DNA of 64,000 nucleotides from a virus. The DNA is taken from positions 62,001 to 126,000 of the IMG/VR virus record IMGVR_UViG_3300042373_001362; one strand, written 5' to 3'. The translations under genes and the position numbers were made by a program. The notes under the pieces are model-generated. The model did not search any database and had not been told where the DNA came from. It saw nothing but the letters and a program-made list of their open reading frames with translations. Position 1 is the stretch's first letter. The number at the start of each line of letters is the position of its first letter. Below are positions 60,931 through 64,000 of this stretch, piece after piece.

Positions 60931-61106
60931 TGGCTTGCCGATGCGACTCACTTGGGTATCAGTGCCCTGATTGCGACAGGTTCTACACCAACAGCGAACG
61001 CTACGCACACATTCACGATGCGAAGTTTGACCGTAATGGCAACTTCACAGGGCGTGACAGTTGGAAAGACAACGATGAGTTTTTTGATGGGGACTGGGAC
61101 GACTAA
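60930..61106 (+). CDS. Small zinc-finger-like protein
   Basis: 58 residues. CRCDSLGYQCPDCDRFYTN then ERYAHIH resembles a C2H2-type finger. Acidic tail. Middle gene of a three-gene operon with one-base overlaps. Confidence 0.6.
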   Translation: MACRCDSLGYQCPDCDRFYTNSERYAHIHDAKFDRNGNFTGRDSWKDNDEFFDGDWDD

Positions 61107-61282
61107 TGGGATTATTTACTTCCTACGTTTTTTATCGTGTTGGCAAGAGTCGTGGCGAGCGAAAAGCGAGACAACGAGACCACGGGGCTCCGGCTTGTTA
61201 TGACGAGCGGTGCGATGATTACTACTACTGCAAAGCAAGTGAGAACTGCAACGGTCAATGCACTTACGAGAATCAAGAGTAG
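61106..61282 (+). CDS. Small basic Cys-rich protein
   Basis: 58 residues. MGLFTSYVFYRVGKSRGERK then CYDERC, CKASENCNGQC: five cysteines in the C-terminal half. No family recognised. Confidence 0.58.
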   Translation: MGLFTSYVFYRVGKSRGERKARQRDHGAPACYDERCDDYYYCKASENCNGQCTYENQE

Positions 61283-61289
61283 CTCTCGC

Positions 61290-61310
61290 TTGCGCAGCCC
61301 CGCTGCGCAA
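61290..61310. repeat. Conserved-loop hairpin
   Basis: TTGCGCAG pairs with CTGCGCAA; loop CCCCG. Confidence 0.75.
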
Positions 61311-61330
61311 TAAGCACGGCCATTCTCGAT

Positions 61331-61360
61331 TTGTCGGTTAGGGGTTGACGTTGCTAATCT
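61331..61360 (+). promoter_or_regulatory. Family promoter, leaderless
   Basis: TTGTCG, 18-base spacer (GGGGTTG in place of GGGTGGG), TAATCT; ATG at 61367. Confidence 0.83.
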
Positions 61361-61366
61361 TTGAGC

Positions 61367-61804
61367 ATGGAAACAGCAACACACGCCGAGCAGATTCTGC
61401 AGGCAGACCGTACTATCAGAGACCGCAAGGTTACTTACGTCTGGAAGAATCAGACTCTCGATAAGGATTGGGACGGCACGCCTGCAGGCGAACAAGTCGA
61501 GATAGAACTACGTCACGACACCAAGCGCAAGCAATACACCGCAACTATTCGACTTGTTTGGTGGCAACCTAATGACCGTGGATTTACCGTCACCATGTAC
61601 GCACCATTCGACAACGTGACTTATCCGTCTTCACGCTTTCATAGTCAAGGCGTGAACCGATACAGCGATAAGTCGTTTGCGCAATTCGAGACAGATTCTC
61701 TTTCTATTGTTTCTGAAGTTCTGCATGAACTCGAGAACTCCGATAGAGACAAGTCGACAGACACAGTCCTTGTTCGACTACTCGATAAAGTTCTAACTTT
61801 CTAA
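61367..61804 (+). CDS. Hypothetical protein
   Basis: 145 residues, leaderless (METATH). Beta-rich middle (VEIELRHDTKRKQYTATIRL), helical C-terminus. No family recognised. Confidence 0.63.
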   Translation: METATHAEQILQADRTIRDRKVTYVWKNQTLDKDWDGTPAGEQVEIELRHDTKRKQYTATIRLVWWQPNDRGFTVTMYAPFDNVTYPSSRFHSQGVNRYSDKSFAQFETDSLSIVSEVLHELENSDRDKSTDTVLVRLLDKVLTF

Positions 61805-61839
61805 TCGAGAGAGGCCAAGCATCTTATGGTGCTTGTGTC

Positions 61840-61873
61840 TCTCCCTACGGGAGACGGGGCTCCCGTAGGGAGA
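61840..61873. repeat. Conserved-loop hairpin
   Basis: TCTCCCTACGGGAG pairs with CTCCCGTAGGGAGA, 14 perfect pairs; loop ACGGGG. Confidence 0.8.
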
Positions 61874-61882
61874 TTGTCCGGT

Positions 61883-61912
61883 TTGTCGGTTAGGGGGTGG
61901 GCATACTAAGGT
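61883..61912 (+). promoter_or_regulatory. Family promoter, leaderless
   Basis: TTGTCG, 18-base spacer with GGGTGGG, TAAGGT; ATG at 61919. Confidence 0.87.
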
Positions 61913-61918
61913 GGGTGC

Positions 61919-62197
61919 ATGGAAACAGCGACAACATACACGGTAACCATTTCAGACAATGTGTTCTGCGATTGGAGAACGCGCGGCCTTATTGACAACA
62001 TCAACGAGGACACCGAGCGTTGCGTAATCGTAAAGAGAACGAAAACACTCTGCACACTGACAATGGATAAAGAAGCACTGAACTACCTCATCAGTGACTT
62101 GGAATACCAAATAGAAATCATTCAACAGAACGGCGACGGAGATAGTCCGGCAATGTTCAAGAGGGCACTAGCAAAACTCAACGCAGCGAAAGGATAA
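61919..62197 (+). CDS. Small hypothetical protein
   Basis: 92 residues, leaderless (METATT). N-terminal beta part, C-terminal helix (NYLISDLEYQIEIIQ). Followed by a 36-residue gene. Confidence 0.62.
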   Translation: METATTYTVTISDNVFCDWRTRGLIDNINEDTERCVIVKRTKTLCTLTMDKEALNYLISDLEYQIEIIQQNGDGDSPAMFKRALAKLNAAKG

Positions 62198-62201
62198 AGC
62201 A

Positions 62202-62312
62202 ATGCGTAACCCATTCATCATCAAGACCGGCCCAAACGAGGGCTACACCTACTTCCGTCTCATCAAGGCGAAGGCGTATCTTCGCTACTTGCGTATTCGC
62301 TACGCAAGGTAG
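62202..62312 (+). CDS. Very small basic protein
   Basis: 36 residues with AAGGA before ATG 62202. FRLIKAKAYLRYLRIRYAR is a strongly basic amphipathic helix that could bind nucleic acid or membrane. Confidence 0.5.
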   Translation: MRNPFIIKTGPNEGYTYFRLIKAKAYLRYLRIRYAR

Positions 62313-62317
62313 TCGAG

Positions 62318-62355
62318 AAGTATCCGGATACTTACAAGCTGAGTATCCGGATACT
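62318..62355. repeat. Two tandem palindromes AGTATCCGGATACT
   Basis: AAGTATCCGGATACTT at 62318-62333 and AGTATCCGGATACT at 62342-62355, centres 23 bases apart, about two helical turns. A candidate operator; the copies precede a conserved-loop hairpin and promoter. Confidence 0.6.
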
Positions 62356-62391
62356 TTACCGGCTGCGTGTCCGGCTATTCTTCCCGGTTAC

Positions 62392-62419
62392 AAATCAGCA
62401 GCGGGGCTTCTGCTGATTT
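62392..62419. repeat. Conserved-loop hairpin
   Basis: AAATCAGCAG pairs with CTGCTGATTT; loop CGGGGCTT. Its end overlaps the next -35 box. Confidence 0.78.
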
Positions 62420-62447
62420 GTCGGTCGAGGGGTGGCGTTGCTAAGGT
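62418..62447 (+). promoter_or_regulatory. Family promoter with leader
   Basis: TTGTCG, 18-base spacer, TAAGGT. The leader carries ACAGCGAAAGGGG, which includes the ribosome binding site for ATG 62476. Confidence 0.83.
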
Positions 62448-62475
62448 GATTACGTCTACAGCGAAAGGGGACACT

Positions 62476-62769
62476 ATGCCGAACACGGCTATCAAAATCC
62501 GTAAAACCAAAAGTGGTAGAGGCGCTATCTACAAACTCGAACCAGCATTGGTTACTGAGTCGGGCCCAGTCGAGTACGTCATTTACGAGTGCATCTCGAA
62601 TAGCCCGACATACGGTGGAATGGTTTCGCCAGTGAAGGTCACAACTCTCGTGGCCTGCGTACCTTCAGAGAATGGTTACGACACAAAGAGAGCACTTTTC
62701 TCTCGCCGATACGACGGCAAGAAACTGTCAGTACAGAAGGCCTTCGAGCAGATTGGATACTCAGCATGA
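62476..62769 (+). CDS. Small basic hypothetical protein
   Basis: 97 residues from ATG 62476. Beta-rich (GPVEYVIYECISNSPTYGGM, VKVTTLVACVPS). No family recognised. Overlaps the next ATG (ATGA). Confidence 0.62.
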   Translation: MPNTAIKIRKTKSGRGAIYKLEPALVTESGPVEYVIYECISNSPTYGGMVSPVKVTTLVACVPSENGYDTKRALFSRRYDGKKLSVQKAFEQIGYSA

Positions 62770-62999
62770 AACACTATTTCATTGTTTGCTTCGACGCAGA
62801 GTCGAACACTTGGGATTGGGATACGGAGCAAGAGGAGGCCTCACTCACTGACGGCACTTGCTTCGATGAGAAATCTGGAGAATGGGTTTACGCCTATCTC
62901 GGTGATGGTGAGTACATCGACGACGAAGACCTACTGTCAGAACAACTGTGCAGCCATCTCAGAATGATGAACAACGAAAGGAAAGCTGCTGCCGAATAG
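62766..62999 (+). CDS. Small acidic hypothetical protein
   Basis: 77 residues. MKHYFIVCFDAESNTWDWDT, then a run of acidic residues. Translationally coupled to the previous gene. Confidence 0.6.
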   Translation: MKHYFIVCFDAESNTWDWDTEQEEASLTDGTCFDEKSGEWVYAYLGDGEYIDDEDLLSEQLCSHLRMMNNERKAAAE

Positions 63000-63015
63000 C
63001 GCAGCAAAATTCCGG

Positions 63016-63042
63016 TGCAGCAAGCGAGCGGGGCTTGCTGCA
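63016..63042. repeat. Conserved-loop hairpin
   Basis: TGCAGCAAGC pairs with GCTTGCTGCA; the loop plus closing bases contain GCGGGGC. Confidence 0.75.
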
Positions 63043-63055
63043 GGTCGTCGGGAGT

Positions 63056-63085
63056 TTGTCGGCTTGGGGTAGGGCCAACTAAGAT
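63056..63085 (+). promoter_or_regulatory. Family promoter, leaderless
   Basis: TTGTCG, 18-base spacer (GGGGTAGGG variant), TAAGAT; ATG at 63092. Confidence 0.85.
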
Positions 63086-63091
63086 AAAGAC

Positions 63092-63304
63092 ATGGAAACA
63101 GCGATGAACATTCAGGTAACAACGGAACACGAAAATTGCGAATACTGCAATAACTTCATTGACGGAAGTGTTGAGCAATTTCTCTCCGATGACAGGTACA
63201 ACGTTGCTAGCGGTTACGGGCACATCACTTCTGCTGGTGGCTACGGTGGCACAACGGCAGACGGTGTAACTCACTCCGCTATGGTGCGTTGGGCTACGGC
63301 CTAA
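63092..63304 (+). CDS. Small hypothetical protein
   Basis: 70 residues, leaderless (METAMN). ENCEYCNNF may bind metal; glycine-rich C-terminal half (SGYGHITSAGGYGGTTADG). Confidence 0.62.
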   Translation: METAMNIQVTTEHENCEYCNNFIDGSVEQFLSDDRYNVASGYGHITSAGGYGGTTADGVTHSAMVRWATA

Positions 63305-63358
63305 CAAAAATTCCGGCAGCGGAAAACACTGCGGCACAAACCAGGCAGCAATGCGGCC

Positions 63359-63395
63359 ATACATAGGTGCATAGCCCCGCTATGCACCTATGTAT
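63359..63395. repeat. Conserved-loop hairpin
   Basis: ATACATAGGTGCATAG pairs with CTATGCACCTATGTAT, 16 perfect pairs; loop CCCCG. Directly abuts the next -35 box. Confidence 0.82.
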
Positions 63396-63425
63396 TTGTC
63401 GGCTTGGGGTGGGCAGTGCTAAGGT
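63396..63425 (+). promoter_or_regulatory. Family promoter, leaderless
   Basis: TTGTCG, 18-base spacer with GGGTGGG, TAAGGT; ATG at 63432. Confidence 0.87.
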
Positions 63426-63431
63426 AAAGAC

Positions 63432-63644
63432 ATGGCAACAGCGAAAACAAAAAAACTCAAAGTTCAAGATGTAGTTGGCAACGAAGTGCGTTTGCACTCT
63501 CAGCTGTGGATACAGGGATACTGTGACGGTATCTGCACTGGCTACGACAGCAAGCGTGGAGTGCTCTTCTTCCGTCGTCATGGCCAGCAACTTGATGAGG
63601 GTACTTACGAAGTACGCAACATCTCACAGTTTGAATTGCTGTAA
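63432..63644 (+). CDS. Small basic beta-rich protein
   Basis: 70 residues, leaderless (MATAKTKKLK). KVQDVVGNEVRLHSQLWIQG, then GVLFFRRHGQQLDEGTYEV looks like a small SH3-like barrel. Function unknown. Confidence 0.62.
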   Translation: MATAKTKKLKVQDVVGNEVRLHSQLWIQGYCDGICTGYDSKRGVLFFRRHGQQLDEGTYEVRNISQFELL

Positions 63645-63651
63645 GGGAATG

Positions 63652-63676
63652 AGGGAACCGAAAGGTTCCCTTTACC
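63652..63676 (+). terminator. Rho-independent terminator with GAAA loop
   Basis: AGGGAACC, GAAA tetraloop, GGTTCCCT, then TT; seven bases after the stop. Confidence 0.75.
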
Positions 63677-63745
63677 CGTATTGAGCCCCGGTATTGGCTG
63701 CATCGATTGCGCAGCAGAAATCACTGCGGCACAAAAGTACTGCTG

Positions 63746-63946
63746 CTAGTCTTCCGGCAAATCGTCGTATTCGTCGAGCCTGGAGATAAGGTCAGCTTTC
63801 TCTTCTTCGGTCATCGACAGTGCAGCTTCGCTTGGCCGGTACACCCACTCCCCATCTTCTCTCATTGCTACATCGAGCAGCCCGGCTTTCACCATCAGGT
63901 ATAAGTCGCGGGCCAGGTCATCAGTTGTGTATTCGCTATTTGCCAT
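63746..63946 (-). CDS. Small winged-helix-like protein
   Basis: 66 residues. LARDLYLMVKAGLLDVAMRE then DGEWVYRPSEAALSMTEEE matches the protein at 45682-45966, so the two are paralogues. Likely small DNA-binding regulators. The window ends 54 bases beyond, in CGGGGCT and TTTGT, the start of another hairpin-promoter unit. Confidence 0.6.
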   Translation of the reverse strand: MANSEYTTDDLARDLYLMVKAGLLDVAMREDGEWVYRPSEAALSMTEEEKADLISRLDEYDDLPED

Positions 63947-64000
63947 CCAGGCAGCATAGACCGGATGGCAGCAAAAACACGGGGCTCAAAACAGATTTGT

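Noticed and set aside
52567-63395. CRISPR array or integron attC array
   Set aside because: Units differ in spacing and are separated by genes; there are no uniform direct repeats with spacers, no cas or integron integrase gene, and the constant part is the loop, unlike attC.

Overview
The window is part of the genome of a large double-stranded DNA tailed phage (or phage-plasmid) of an actinobacterial host. It is open at both ends. Signs of the phage are an HK97-type major capsid protein, a terminase-small-subunit-like protein, an endolysin, five tRNAs and very dense small genes. Signs of an actinobacterial host are a WhiB protein, a secreted lysin with an Rpf-like domain, a DUF732-like lipoprotein, ThyX, B12-dependent ribonucleotide reductase and many leaderless genes. 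No terminase large subunit, portal, tape-measure or tail gene is seen, so those lie outside the window.

Layout. 0-26 kb is a rightward head module. It holds two giant proteins (at least 1785 and 3490 residues) flanking a scaffold-like protein, then several unknown genes, then the capsid gene. The giants look like 'polyvalent proteins': UvrD-type helicase end, ArdC-like domain, metallopeptidases, DnaQ-like exonuclease, GNAT, ADP-ribosyltransferase-like and RelA/SpoT-like domains. They are divided by 17 copies of a short peptide, (F/L)(S/A)SG. 26-39 kb holds nucleotide and DNA metabolism and regulation: nuclease, class II ribonucleotide reductase, histone H1-like protein, WhiB, primase-helicase, metallopeptidase, PD-(D/E)XK-like nuclease, endonuclease VII, tRNAs and a LexA-type DNA-binding protein. 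39.5-40.7 kb is a gene-free stretch of CA-rich simple sequence. 40.7-47.5 kb holds LysM protein, SSB, endolysin, ThyX, three tRNAs and secreted proteins. 47.5-64 kb is an accessory region of about 45 small genes plus a DUF932 protein and a SNF2 helicase.

The accessory region is built from a repeated unit. Twenty-three near-identical promoters (TTGTCG, an 18-base spacer containing GGGTGGG, then TAnnnT) stand in front of single genes or short operons. In 18 cases the start codon begins exactly 6 bases after the -10 box, so the mRNA should be leaderless. Most transcripts carry AACAGCGA near their 5' end, inside the coding region when leaderless and in the untranslated leader otherwise. Many promoters are preceded by a hairpin with unrelated arms but a constant loop, (A)GCCCCG or its complement. 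One divergent promoter pair encloses a perfect bacterial parS site.

The two halves differ in codon use. The left genes are rich in AGA and ATA, and the phage carries tRNAs for AGA, AGG, ATA and AAA. The capsid gene stands apart with host-like codons. The likely division of labour is: giant proteins travel in the head and act early against host defences; the central block makes dNTPs and replicates DNA; the right arm makes many small host-interaction proteins under one shared promoter type.
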